NCBI RefSeq assembly: GCF_043641665.1
Contig: NC_092186.1
Span: forward strand, 26,383,501-26,447,500
Length of the DNA stretch: 64,000 bases
DNA from: Enoplosus armatus
Taxonomy: Eukaryota > Chordata > Actinopteri > Centrarchiformes > Enoplosidae
Direction of reading: 5' to 3'
Part shown: positions 12,579-24,684 of the stretch, in pieces
How positions within the stretch are numbered: the stretch's first letter is position 1
How the letters are laid out: every line of letters starts with the position of its first letter
The notes under the pieces: generated by a model
Told to the model about the DNA's origin: nothing
The model's database searches: none
What the model saw: the letters and a program-made list of their open reading frames with translations, nothing else
Program-made: the position numbers and the translations under genes

Positions 12579-12866
12579 CAGTGGTACCTAACCTTTTTGG
12601 TCCCTACTCACAACCCCCTGCCACAGATTGTGTGTGTGTCTATGACCAGTTCAGACCAGTATTATGTTCCCCTCTCAGTTTCATGTTTCATTTTAATACT
12701 TAAGCCTTGAAAAAAAGTCAAATTCTCCAGTATTTCAGAGGAAAAAAACAACAACAAAGACTTGTAGAAATGTACAAAAATCACAAAACATTACTTTGAG
12801 TGTCTTCTTTTTTAATGTGGTTAAGATTAGTCTTGGGGCTCCAGACCTCCAGGTTAGGAACCACTG
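12579..12866. mobile_element. Non-autonomous hAT-like element, 288 bp
   Basis: Ends are near-perfect inverted repeats, CAGTGGTACCTAACCT at the left and CAGTGGTTCCTAACCT reversed at the right (15 of 16 identical). This end type is found in Charlie/hAT-type elements of vertebrates. The flanking 8-mers (ACCTTCGG and CATTAGGG) are not identical, so the target duplication is not confirmed. No transposase. Confidence 0.6.
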
Positions 12867-12871
12867 CATTA

Positions 12872-12892
12872 GGGGGGGGGGGGGGGGGGGGG
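12872..12892. repeat. G21 homopolymer
   Basis: Run of 21 G directly beside the right end of the hAT-like element and about 110 bp beyond the inferred klf2 cleavage site. Confidence 0.9.
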
Positions 12893-13023
12893 TCACAGGC
12901 ACAAATCTGAGCCTTTAAAGTGTGAACTTGTGAGTGTATGTGTGTATTATACGATTGGCAACCCTCTACCCAGAATCTTTGACAATCACACTCCCGGACT
13001 CAGAAATCATGTTGTTCATTTAG

Positions 13024-13029
13024 TTTAAT
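13024..13029 (-). terminator. klf2: klf2 poly(A) signal (ATTAAA)
   Basis: The minus strand reads ATTAAA, the commonest natural variant of AATAAA. About 30-45 nt further on is a GTGTGATTGT-type downstream element. No AATAAA was found on the minus strand between here and the stop codon. Confidence 0.55.
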
Positions 13030-13085
13030 ATGTACATTAAAATAAACTATTTACAATATATAAAAAAAAAAAGATTCTATTTACA
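13029..13085 (-). promoter_or_regulatory. klf2: Cluster of three Pumilio-response-type elements in the klf2 3'UTR
   Basis: In klf2 mRNA sense, 13078-13085 and 13048-13055 read UGUAAAUA and 13029-13036 reads UGUACAUA. All three match the PUM consensus UGUANAUA within 57 nt. PUM proteins bind this octamer and promote deadenylation and decay. Occupancy is inferred. Confidence 0.55.
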
Positions 13086-13388
13086 AGGCAGTACATTTCT
13101 TCAAGACACAAACAAACAAGTCTTTTCCGCCAAAGACCGTGTAGCCCTTTGTCAATCAAGGTGGCGTTGACACAGACACGACATTCTATTTAAGCCTTCG
13201 AGGAGGACAGAATAAAAAGGCAGTTTTGGAACAAAACATTGTCTCAAAGCTTATTTTCACGTGCTGCTTACACTTACAATATAACACAGAATACAAACTT
13301 TGATTGTCTTTTAGCCAGTGGAGGATATGGCACTCGTAAAGATGTGTAATAATGTGTTATCGAAGGCACTGAAGGTGAAACACACACA

Positions 13389-13390
<2 letters not shown>

Positions 13391-13429
<39 letters not shown>
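13391..13429. repeat. (CA)n microsatellite in the klf2 3'UTR
   Basis: Pure CA run on the + strand (GU in the mRNA), preceded by a short interrupted CA stretch from 13380. Confidence 0.9.
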
Positions 13430-13432
<3 letters not shown>

Positions 13433-14028
13433 AAATCATCGCTCTTCAAAGGATTGTCTGCTTCCAGTTGCTTCAATGGCATGTGCCTGACATGTTGAGT
13501 GGAATGTTTTTCCTTTAATTTGTTGACTATATAAACAGCATTCCATACACAAACAGAAGGAGAAGAAGAAGAAGTAGTACCAGCTACATAGTTGAGAAAA
13601 GTTTTGTCCAAACAGAACTCATCTGCTTCTGTCGTATCTGGGCTGTGTTTCCTCCTTGTTTTGTGGTTTTTGTTTGTCTCAAAAAACAAACAAACATTTA
13701 AATAGATTTTTTTTTTCTTTTACAAAATAGAATTTGAGGGCATCTCATCTTGATGTGCATTTTGCCCCGATGGAAAGAAATCACTATATTGCTCCTATAA
13801 TATACCTATAGGTGTTACAGTGTAGTCAATAGTGGCCTCATCATACTGTATGACAGTTTATGCTGTCATGGTACCACTACAGTTAATACTCCTATAGGAG
13901 CTTGCGTCTATATACTTGCATAGCGTCCTTCTGTAGCTGATCATAGGATTATTATAGTTCTTTTTAATGGGGTTGATGCGGTGCATAGAAGTCCTTGTCT
14001 GGTCCCTGTTTGTCCTTCGGGGCTTCCC

Positions 14029-15737
<1,709 letters not shown>

Positions 15738-15922
15738 TTCCATGCGTTATTTTAAAAAAAAAAGTAGAAAAAGCCTCCTTGAATGTTGAGAAAAGACACT
15801 TTCTCTGTTTTAAAGGAATCACCAGAGTCCGCTGAGTCTCCAGAAGAAGAAAAAAAGCTGCAGAGCGCGTTGCTTCTTCTGTCGTCCGATGAGCTGCTGC
15901 TCCTCGCTCGTGTGCAGCTTGT
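15738..15922 (-). other. klf2: klf2 5'UTR (inferred)
   Basis: Sequence between the chosen start codon and the transcription start expected about 25-30 nt downstream of the TATA-like box at 15946-15955. It contains the alternative in-frame ATG at 15743-15741, which has C at -3, a weak context. No intron is apparent. Confidence 0.45.
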
Positions 15923-15943
15923 GCGTCTGGAGGGAGCTGCTTT

Positions 15944-16047
15944 TCTTATAAATATTGTTCGCAGCACAATCAGACCAATGCGAGGCTGGGGGAAGGAAGC
16001 GCGTCCAGGATGGGGACGCTGCGCACCGGCCAGCCCCCTAAATTTAG
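15944..16047 (-). promoter_or_regulatory. klf2: klf2 core promoter with TATA-like box, CCAAT element and MEF2 site
   Basis: Reading towards klf2: a palindromic CTAAATTTAG (16038-16047) exactly fits the MEF2 consensus CTA(A/T)4TAG. Next is an inverted CCAAT box (CCAAT on + at 15975-15979). An AATATTTATAAG TATA-like box at 15945-15956 follows. Mammalian KLF2 is known to be driven through a promoter MEF2 site by the MEK5-ERK5 pathway, and the spacing here (about 120 bp upstream of the inferred start) is compatible. The start site itself is inferred. Confidence 0.65.
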
Positions 16048-16053
16048 CCCCGG

Positions 16054-16061
16054 TATAAAAG
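16054..16061 (+). promoter_or_regulatory. Opposite-facing TATA box next to the klf2 promoter
   Basis: TATAAAAG on the + strand in a GC-rich setting (GGTATAAAAGCCCG), 7 bp beyond the MEF2 palindrome. It is a textbook TATA sequence and points away from klf2, so it could start a divergent transcript near 16085. No + strand ORF of interest follows. Confidence 0.35.
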
Positions 16062-16207
16062 CCCGAGTTTCCCTGCGAGTCAGAGACAGAGAGGTGGTGG
16101 GAGAGTCGGAGGAGGACTGGTGCGGAATGCTCTCGCCACTCCGCTGTGGGCAGCTACTTAACCTTCTCGGGGAGAACCCGCCCACTCGTCAAACCTGGCA
16201 AACAACT

Positions 16208-16210
<3 letters not shown>

Positions 16211-16252
<42 letters not shown>
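16211..16252. repeat. (AG)21 microsatellite upstream of klf2
   Basis: Pure purine run about 290 bp upstream of the inferred klf2 start. Such GA/CT mirror repeats can form triplex (H-DNA). Confidence 0.95.
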
Positions 16253-16254
<2 letters not shown>

Positions 16255-16589
16255 GGAACCGCCCCTAGACCAGTACAACTAAAATACATAACAAGCAATT
16301 AACACGTTGTTGAAAAAAGAGCAACGAAACCGATACTAAAAGGGCACGCAGGCTTTACACGAAGAGGAAGGGAGATGCTGCAGGTGCCCCGCGTATTACG
16401 CATTTGGGTACGGTGCGCTTTTACGCACGCAGATAATGCGGCATTCTTTCTTTAATTATGATCGTGTCGCTTCATCTATGCATTTGTTTACCGTGTAGCT
16501 GGGCATATGACCACATGTGAACCCTTCTGTTTGTCTGTCAGAAAGAGGAATTTTGTCTCTGAGAAGATGAGGTGTCAGAGAGAGCCCAT

Positions 16590-16628
16590 GCCTGCCTGTC
16601 TGTCTGCCTGCCTGCCTGCCTGCCTGCC
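16590..16628. repeat. (TGCC)n/(TGTC) tetranucleotide repeat
   Basis: About nine CCTG-type units with two TGTC variants. Confidence 0.85.
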
Positions 16629-16711
16629 GGTCATGATTGACTCGGATCAGGCAGTTTCCTCACAAAAAGTCGGTTCCTACCCGACTGTCATACCCGGAGC
16701 AACGCGCGCGG

Positions 16712-16719
16712 GTGTGTGT

Positions 16720-16750
<31 letters not shown>

Positions 16751-16753
16751 GGG
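16712..16753. repeat. (GT)11 followed by G20
   Basis: GT array 16712-16733 runs directly into 20 consecutive G (16734-16753). A C19 run lies 145 bp further on. Confidence 0.9.
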
Positions 16754-16898
16754 TATTTTCTGCTGCAGGCTTCAGCCACCAGGCGCCAGCTACACCACGG
16801 CTTCTCTCCCTCTATACTTCGCTGCTCCATGAAGCCTCATTCAGGTGATAATAAGGCTCTCCGGTTTTCGCATTGGTATCGGCATAGAGAACAGTAAG

Positions 16899-16917
16899 CC
16901 CCCCCCCCCCCCCCCCC
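16899..16917. repeat. C19 homopolymer
   Basis: Nineteen consecutive C, complementary to the G20 run at 16734-16753. Confidence 0.9.
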
Positions 16918-18251
16918 GGGCAAATTTGGGATTTGCATAATGCATTCTTGTGATTGGACAAATAAAAAGTGGAGAAGTTGTGGAAGTAAAGTATTCACAT
17001 CCTTTGCTTGAGTAAAAGTTGTAATAGCACAACGTAATAATACTCCATTACGAGTATAACTGCCACACTGAAAATGTTTCATTAGTAAAAGTACTTACTA
17101 AGTAGTAAGTAGAAAATATACAAGAAAATATACATACAGCAAAAATACTCATTTTGCACAAAAAAAAGTCTGGACACCGAAATCTCGGAAAGTAGCTTGG
17201 CATCAATGTTAATGAATGATACAGGGTGGTGGCTACCACAATGTTGTGGGTCCCTACCTTTTTTTAATGAATCAAAGTGATTATAGAAGTTTGCACACGG
17301 TCTGGGAGAGACCTCTACCGCATCCTTAAAGTAAAAACCTTAAAGTAGATCTGAAAAAGTCCTACCCTGGAGATTTCCCACTCTGTAAGTCGCCAATAGC
17401 TGTTTTAACCTCCTCTAATGTCATTTAATTTCCACACTGTTCCTCATGTGACAGGGTTATCAGGATATCTTGCACTAGATAAATATCCTGATGATCAGCC
17501 CACTTTGCCCAGTAGGTAACCAGCCCTGCCTTCATACCTGTTTCATAAGGCGTGCAACGGGAGGAACACTACTGCTATGCAAACCAGATCTATGTTACGT
17601 ATGACATATACCCACTTAGGGGTGACTCATTGACTCAACAATCATCATTCCAAGTCGCATACCACGCAATAAAGCTTCTACCTCGCCTGACCCACAGATC
17701 TGTCACTGCCTTCACCTCACCTGACTCTTCCTTCAAAACGGAACGTAAATACGCCGTCCTGTCTCCACATAGCATCGTTTCTCCAGTGTGTGAGCTGCTT
17801 CACTAAATCATTTAATGGAAAAAGCCAGACAGATGTCAAACATTTCTAATAGCCATCCGAAATACCAGTTTGTCTGTGTTGGAGCTTCTCCTTGGTTAAT
17901 AATGACAGATGTACAGCCAGTTGGCAGCAGACATAGAGAGAGAGAGAACAAGGGGTGTGTCGTATAACATACTGCAGTTTTACAGTGTTTTGCCCTCTGG
18001 TGAACGCAGATTTTTAAACTCTAATTAAAGGCTGACTGGCCCTTGATAGTTTCCCAATTATTGTTGGAAGCCTGGCGGCCGTTGGTGATTTGGTGGCGTT
18101 CCATTGTAGTTATAGTCTGAGTAAATGTGCAGCCTCTGTACACACCTTTATTGTTTGCAGATACTGACTTTGTAAAGGGTCAGTTCACCCAAACATATCT
18201 CGGTTTCCACAGGGGCTGTTTCTTCCGCCGAAAGTAGTCCCTGTAATAGAT

Positions 18252-18501
18252 ACATGCACAAACTGCTTCAGACACTCCCCTCTGGCAGGAGGCTGCTGTC
18301 CATCAGGACCAAAACCTCACGCAACAAGAACAGTTTCTTCCTGTCTGCAGCTGGCCTCATCAACAAGTGGACTCCCACTGACACTTACTTTTACCCCCCC
18401 TCTTACTATGTTTATATATATTACTACGTTTTAAATACCAAAGCAAATTCCTTGTATGTTAAAAACCTATTTGGCAATAAACCCGATTCTGATTCTGATT
18501 C
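18252..18501 (+). mobile_element. 5'-truncated non-LTR retrotransposon, 3' end
   Basis: The + frame reads LHKLLQTLPSGRRLLSIRTK followed by a FFLSAAGLINKW block. This resembles the C-terminal end of many fish LINE ORF2 proteins (LPSGRR motif, then a short hydrophobic stretch). It ends in an AATAAA-containing tail and a tandem GATTCT repeat, a typical LINE 3' terminus. Only about 250 bp remain; clade not assigned. Confidence 0.65.
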
Positions 18502-19366
18502 ACAGCAGCGAGGGGGGGAAAGTAAGTAACACCAAAGTTGACTCTTGGTTATCCCGGTGGTTATAGATCCAAACTTCTGCACATGTTGAACACTCTCACA
18601 TGTTCTCACATCAGCAGTAGGAGGAGGCTGTGAAAACATGGATGTCATAAGAAAAACTGAATATGGTGACCCAACCTCCTCACGCTGAGTGAGTCACTTT
18701 GTGGTGCTGTTTTCCAGGATGATACTGTGTGATAGTATAATAGTAAAGTGTGTTAATCTGAACACTTCTGATGTGTGGTAATCCTTGTGACTGATGTGTC
18801 TGACTGGATGTATTGACTGTGAGACTCCTTGTTCTGTGGTTTTCCCTTCCGAATTCAGGTGGTGATATGTAGCACCAAAAGTCTTTTACCGTACTGTGCC
18901 ATGATTTACTATAAGGGGCAGGTTAAGTGCTCACGGTTAGTAATGCGATTGATGCCTGAGGCCTCAGTGTGTTCACAGCATGCGCTCCCAGTATTGTTTT
19001 GAAGGTACTGCAGAGGATGATTCAGACATCACTTTTTGACCCAGTGATGCATTCCGCCTGCCTTACTGTAACAAGCAGCTTTACAGTAACCTTTCAGCTA
19101 TCAGTGGGCTGACGTCCCTTTGGTGATCTGCTCTTATCAGACTGGAGAAACCACTGTCATATGTTCTCAGAACTCTCCAACACTTTGGGAAATCCATATT
19201 CTGTCTTACGCAGAGTCATAACTGTGTGTCCCTGGATGATGTTAATATCTTGGTAGGACTCCTGGTGGCTTTTGAATGTATATTGGACCTAATGGACCCC
19301 CCAGCTTTACTGCTGTTTCTTTTGTAGTGGATGTGTAAAAAGAAATCTAATGTTATAAATACAATG

Positions 19367-20060
19367 TAAATAGAGTGCTGCAGGACTGAGCCCTGAAACC
19401 GGGAAATGAGTTAGCACTTTTACATTTCCAGTTCCCTCGTCTGGAGGTCAGTGGGTTTCTTGAATGTGTTTTTGGTTAGATGCCTGAAATAAGGTCTGCG
19501 ATTAGCACAAGCTTAAGAGGTTTCAATGTTTTGTTCTATGACATAAAATACGTCAGTAGATACACCCACTCGTGAATTTTGAAGCTTTTATGTGTCTTAA
19601 AAAAGGCGGTTGCTAACAAGTGGCTAAATGAGACTACAGAGGTTGTCGCGGACATTAACATCTTCTATATCTATATCTATCTATATTCTTTTCAAAGTGA
19701 AGCTTAGTGGTGATGACGTTGAAGTAACACGACCGTGCTGTAGTTTGTGTATAGCCTAACATTAGCTTTTTACTTCTGGCGATTCCATTTATGCTTCAAA
19801 AATGATAAAAGTGGTGTTCATTAGTGAAGATTATCTTGCTGAACAAAACGTGTAAATATCATAAACTTTTGTTTGCCACAGAGCTTATTTTCTGCAATAA
19901 TCCAAAATCCCATGGAAAAATCCCATTGGCTTTTTGTCGAGGGAACCAGGGCGATGCTAACTTCCGGGTTGGCCTACAAAAATACGTCATCCCTGCAGCG
20001 CTCTATGGCCACAGTCTAGCATTGGTCTTCGACGCATCTAGCACAGAGATAGGTCCATAT
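19367..20060 (+). mobile_element. Dispersed repeat family R, copy A
   Basis: About 690 bp closely matching a second copy at 43707-44859. Shared blocks include TAAATAGAGTGCTGCAG at the start, CTAAATGAGACTACAGAGG in the middle and GCTTTTTGTCGAGGGAACCA near the end. This copy lacks about 90 bp in the middle. No ORF, and no clear terminal inverted repeat, so its class is unknown. Confidence 0.7.
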
Positions 20061-20677
20061 GGACACATGTTTCACTGTTGACCGAGGCTAGCCCTTTCTC
20101 TGCTTCCAGTCTCTGTACTAGACTAGACTAGACTTAATACATCCTGGACCAGTGTGTAAAACACCGTATGATAACTGTACACAGTCCTGTAGCTTTACAA
20201 CAACACCCCACAATTAAATATCCTATATGCCAGGAAAGAAATGTCACTGAAAACATTTCAAAGCAAGTTTAAGAAACCTGAAACTACTTCCTGGTTAAAA
20301 CTATGTTCGGTTGTGTAGATTTGTTTTGTGATATAAGGACTGTTTTCAGGACTTAATTTTTTCCATTTGATTAATGCATTTATTTAAGAGACTTTGCATG
20401 TTTTCAAACTTATTTATTTTCTCATTATTTTTAGTTTCCCACAACTATAACCAACTGCACCAACATCCATGCCAGCAGTTGTGGCATCAGCGAGATCTGC
20501 ATTAGCTGTCTATCAGTCACGTTTTCTGGGCTGCTCCTCACCATCAGACGTCCTAACATTTGATTTTTGGGTTTTCCAGGGGTCCTTGATGTTAAAATAA
20601 AGGAATGTTGTGGAATTTCTTAACCTGGATCTTATTCTCATAATTGCGGTCATTGATCATACTAACCTTTAACTTAA

Positions 20678-21113
20678 AGGTCCCTTATTATGCTCAATTC
20701 AGCTCTATATTTTTATTCTTGGATTCCACTAGAGAAGCTTTGCATGATTCACAGTACAAAGAAATCCTTATTTATGTTATACTGGTCCTTTCTGCAGCCC
20801 CTCAGTTCCCCCTGTGTCTGAAACAAGCCGTTTTAGACAAACTGAACAACCTCCAAAAACTTGAAGAGCAGTCCTGAGCAGAGCAGTCAAATAACCTAGA
20901 CAGACTGAGCGGGTGGATGAGCGTCCCTGTACTTGGTGGGTGGTGCTGTGCCTGGAGCAGATGACCTGCAGAGTGCGGTGACTGTATAGTTGTGACATCA
21001 CAACCTTACGGAAGTCCTGACGGCTCGTTTAAAGGCACGGTTTCTGAATATGGGCTGTGTACATTTCTCTGTGGACTGAGCGTAAAAATCTCACTTTCTA
21101 CAATATGGGACCT
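20678..21113. mobile_element. TTAA-bounded MITE family P, copy 1
   Basis: Starts AGGTCCCTTATT and ends with the inverse of AGGTCCCATATT, with TTAA on both sides (20674-20677 and 21114-21117). That is the piggyBac-type target duplication. Interior sequence is shared with the copy at 33239-33651. No transposase coding. Confidence 0.75.
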
Positions 21114-21117
21114 TTAA

Positions 21118-23284
21118 TTCCTCCATTGTAGAGATTTGAATCCAACCGACAGTGAACACAGAAAGTAGCCCCCAGGATTAGCTATGGTACTGTAGCTAAC
21201 TGCATAGGAATTGCAAAGTTTGCATGAACCATAGTCAGAATAGACATAATGAGAATAAGACCCAGGTTGATAGAATACCGGAATTTTCCTATAAGAGGTC
21301 AGAGACCCCTTGTACTTTGCATTCTCACCCAGACTCTGTACTTGATGCGCAGAGATGACACTGCTATCATTCCTCTCAGTGGATAACATGACCAAAATGT
21401 CAGACTGTTTCTTTAATACTGTGGCGTGAAAGTTGCAGTTTTGCACAAAACGTGGGGGTCATTTCAAAACTAAGATTTCTTGCACTTTACAGCCCTCAAT
21501 TTATTTACTTCACTCATCAGTTCAATCATGCCCATTTCATTTTGTCGTTTCTTTCCTTGCCAGCAGTGGCAGTGTTGGAGCTGTGGCAGGCAACCGATGC
21601 ATCCCGACAGAGAAAGTCTCTGGTCTGTATTTCACAGTTTCCACTAACAGAATGCGCCACTTGTTCCTATCATCTAGAAGTCACTGCCAAAGCCAAGCGC
21701 TCCGCCTCTGCTATCACTTTGATAATGATAGCATGCTTCTGCATGCTTCAACAGTTGTTCGCCAGATGAAAAGCAGCAGCTTGCCGGCTCTGACACTCTG
21801 CTCTCTGTTGAATGTTTGTCTTTTTCCTCTATTTCCTCCGCAACGCTCATCTCATGTCTCCAATGACTCATCTACTTTCATCTCCGTCTTGTCTCTCCTG
21901 TCTTCTCCTTCTCCAAACACACTGATTCATGGCTCAGTAATCGCCCATGTGTGTGTGTGTGCTGGAGTTACCTGTGTCCATGCTGATGGTGCTGTAGCAA
22001 TAACTGAATACATATTTAACACATACTTTCCCCACATAGCAGGAACGCACTTTCTCTCCCAGTTACTTTTTTCGCACCGTGCTAAGGCGATCCGATCCTT
22101 TAATTGAGACTTGAACAGCAAACAGTGGACCTGTGCTGTGTATGCTCTCTCAGCCAGCAGTAAAAGCTGTACTCAACATGCTGAAAGTATTAGATTTTAC
22201 ATGGAAATGTATGCATACATTTGTGTTTGAGAGGCTAGAGTCTGTGTGTGTTTTGGCCTGTTGTCACACCATGATGGAGCGGTGTATGATTTCCATGTGG
22301 AAGTGAGTACTGGCTGGCTGGGTGTTTCCTTTGTGCAAGCCTCAGAGGTTCTCACATGTGCTCATCTGGTTCTGTGACGTTGTTTAGACTGAGATTTACA
22401 TCATGGCACAGCAAGGCTGATGGGCCTGGCTGCAAACACATGACCTAAACATACTTTTTGAAACTCCTTCCCAAATTAAAACATTCAGTTCAAAATGGGC
22501 ATACACACATAGATATAGACATTAGAAAGGTTGAAGTAGTGTGACATTTTTATTAAAAGTCTCACTTTCTACAATATCTGCACATGGCAACCATGGTATG
22601 GTTAAGGTTAGGGAAAGATCATGGTTACCCTTAATAAAAAAGATTAACCTTAATTGTGACAGGATGTGAACTTGTACCAGATTTAGCTACTAGCTGCTCC
22701 ATCTGCATGTAAACACAAATACCCATATATTGGGCCGACTAATACCTGCACTGGAACTGAACCTTGCCTCTGGAGGTAAATCAGGCGCAGGCTCATCAAA
22801 CATAGACGCAATTCCTGCGCAGAGTGTCTGTATGCAATTCAAAAAAAGGTTGCAGGGTGTGCTCTCGGCATTGTCAAAGCATTGACACGGATTGACAAAA
22901 TGCTCAGAGCTGCTTGTTTTACCTTCCACTACCAATGAGAATTTTGGCTTACCTTGGAGTGTTTTCAACTTATGGACACAAAAACAGTTCAGATATAATG
23001 GTTTTAAATCGCTCTGGGCTTTTGAAATGAATGTTTATATGAGACCAATCTTACGATTAAAATGTTTTTTTTTGTCATATCTAAAGTTGCAAACGCTACT
23101 TAATATCACTCACATTTTCAAATACCCTACACCCTAAACCTAAATGGGCAATGTATGTTGGGGGATACTAACTTACAAAGATAAAATAACAATGCCTCAA
23201 TTTGATTTGATTTGTTCAGTCTTTTAGCTGTATGTTTTTATAATTGTTCAAATGTTTATTTAGATTCGAAACCAGTCCAGTCCA
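21118..23284. other. Intergenic, no gene recognised
   Basis: Open frames at 21433-22107 and 22690-22968 have no recognisable domain and no splice or start context. A short fragment of the family P right end (CTCACTTTCTACAATAT) occurs near 22560. Confidence 0.5.
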
Positions 23285-23372
23285 TTCAGTTTTATTTATA
23301 TAGCGCCAAATCACAATAAAAGTTATCTCACGACACTTTACATATAAATCAGGTCTAGACCGTACTCTTTAT
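23285..23372 (-). mobile_element. LINE (L2-type) 3' tail fragment, reversed
   Basis: Reverse complement of the final 90 bp of the element at 55729-56861, including the TGATTTGGCGCTATA-type terminal block and the TCTAGACCTG block. Confidence 0.7.
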
Positions 23373-24327
23373 AATATTATGTGTACTCAGTAAGGTACAG
23401 CTAAGCAAATTCACACTTCACACAAGTCTTCTCTAAAATCCTTTTTTTGGATTGACAGCCTCTTATGATGTTAGCCTTGACAGAATTACATATTTGACTG
23501 TGTCATCTGTCAACACACTAAACGGCTAATAACTAATAATGTCAACTGGTGCAAAGAGTGATAGATTGGCTCACGGGCTGTACCCTGCAATTACTAGGAT
23601 AGGTGGGATCTGTACATAGTGTCATGATTGATATAAAGATAGAACAAACAGTGTAAAGCTTAAGGCACTGATGCGAAACTGAGTTTAAACCCAGAATGGA
23701 TTCTCGTGGATGGAGTACACATGAAACATGTTGTCTGATGTCCTTTAAGTTGTTGATGTTATATAGACCAATTGATTGATCAAGAAATTGTTGTAGTTAC
23801 TGACAGGAAGAATAAGACACAAGTTGTAATTAACTGAAACTATCCTTTCAAGAAGGCTTAATGTTACACAGTGTTACACATGATGCAAATCACACAGAGT
23901 AAACAATTGTGTGTTTTAGATTCTCGACAAATGTTCTTCCATTGAGTGCAAAGCCAGTCTTGTGTGAGGGTTACGAAGCACGCTGTTAAAACACCATAAG
24001 CTCGGCTAAAACACCCTTCGCGTCATGACTGCATACACAGCACTGTACCAATCTACTATCAGCATGCAATGAATTCAGCCTGGCTTACAGTGTGCTGAGG
24101 AAAAGTATCAGTTGTCCAAGGCTTATCAGAATAATGCGTTTCTGCTATGAGCCTTGATTTTTTTATTGGAAACAGACGGGACTTTCTCCCTCTGTCAAAG
24201 TTATTGCAGCCTGTTTGGGGATAAAGTGGCTCTCCTCAGCGCACATAGTTCATGTCTTTGTTAAACTTCTTGGAAACACCTGCTTTGACTTCTCCACTTT
24301 CCTCTGCACGGCAGGAAAGCTGTGATG

Positions 24328-24330
<3 letters not shown>

Positions 24331-24360
<30 letters not shown>
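24331..24360. repeat. (TG)15 microsatellite
   Basis: Pure TG run about 95 bp downstream of the TATA-like box of the 24.45 kb island, on its minus-strand side. Confidence 0.9.
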
Positions 24361-24362
<2 letters not shown>

Positions 24363-24439
24363 ACAGAGCGAGCGGAGGCAAGCCTCTGGCCGAGGCAGAG
24401 CAGTGTTTGAGCAGAGAGTGAGAGTTTGAGACAGAGAGT

Positions 24440-24625
24440 GGGCTCTTGCCTCAGCTTATATAGGCGGGTTATTTTTAAACCCACACCCCCTTCCTTATTC
24501 CTTATTACTGCACTTCCTCTCCCGCTCGCTCAGGAAGCCCACTTGGCTGAGTTTCCTGCCGGCACGGCGTGCCGACTCGGAGGGAACCGAGGGAGCGATA
24601 GCGCTGAGAGGGTCAGGCACTGGGG
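24440..24625 (-). promoter_or_regulatory. Unassigned promoter/enhancer-like island (TATA, MEF2, CACCC, ETS)
   Basis: Read on the minus strand, in order: ETS-type GGAA cores (24531-24538 and 24512-24519), a GGGGTGTGG CACCC box (24481-24489), a MEF2-consensus TTAAAAATAA (24469-24478) and CCTATATAAG (24455-24464). The last serves both as a TATA box and as a near-match CArG box. Beyond lies a CpG-enriched stretch with the palindrome GGCACGGCGTGCC (24561-24573). The arrangement resembles a muscle or vascular promoter, with a start expected near 24425. A + strand reading also exists, with a GTGAGA donor-like site at 24626. No coding exon follows on either side, so it could be a non-coding RNA promoter, a distant gene's first exon or a klf2 enhancer. 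Confidence 0.4.
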
Positions 24626-24635
24626 GTGAGAGACA

Positions 24636-24684
24636 TAGAGAGAGAGAGAGAGAGAGGGAGAGAAAGGAGGAGGGGGGGGGGGGG
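24636..24684. repeat. GA-rich and G-run tract
   Basis: A (GA)n stretch followed by an 11-G run; purine-only on the + strand. Confidence 0.8.

Larger units (their letters stand above)
5446..13004. other. Intergenic gap between two convergent genes
   Basis: Contains a LINE fragment, (GT)n/(CA)n arrays (7852, 8068, 8241, 9857, 10761), a TTAA-bounded MITE (11185) and a hAT-like MITE (12579). Open frames here (for example 6053-6340) show no recognisable domain. No coding exon or RNA gene recognised. Confidence 0.6.
13005..14028 (-). other. klf2: klf2 3'UTR
   Basis: Runs from the TGA stop at 14029-14031 to an inferred cleavage site near 13005. It carries a (CA)n run at 13391-13429 and, at its distal end, three UGUANAUA motifs on the mRNA strand (13078-13085, 13048-13055, 13029-13036). 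The last overlaps the ATTAAA signal by one base. It is AT-rich, unlike the GC-rich coding exon 2. The exact 3' end is inferred, not proved. Confidence 0.6.
16253..19366. other. klf2 upstream flank, no gene recognised
   Basis: Holds a (TGCC)n run (16590-16628), a GT run followed by G20 (16712-16753), C19 (16899-16917) and a LINE tail (18252-18501). No coding exon or RNA gene recognised in the remainder. Confidence 0.5.

Noticed and set aside
21433..22107. 224-codon + strand frame
   Set aside because: The longest non-klf2 frame, but its composition is non-coding-like, with no domain, no conserved motif and low-complexity Ser/Cys content.
22690..22968. 92-codon minus-strand frame
   Set aside because: No recognisable domain, no splice or promoter context that would support a gene.
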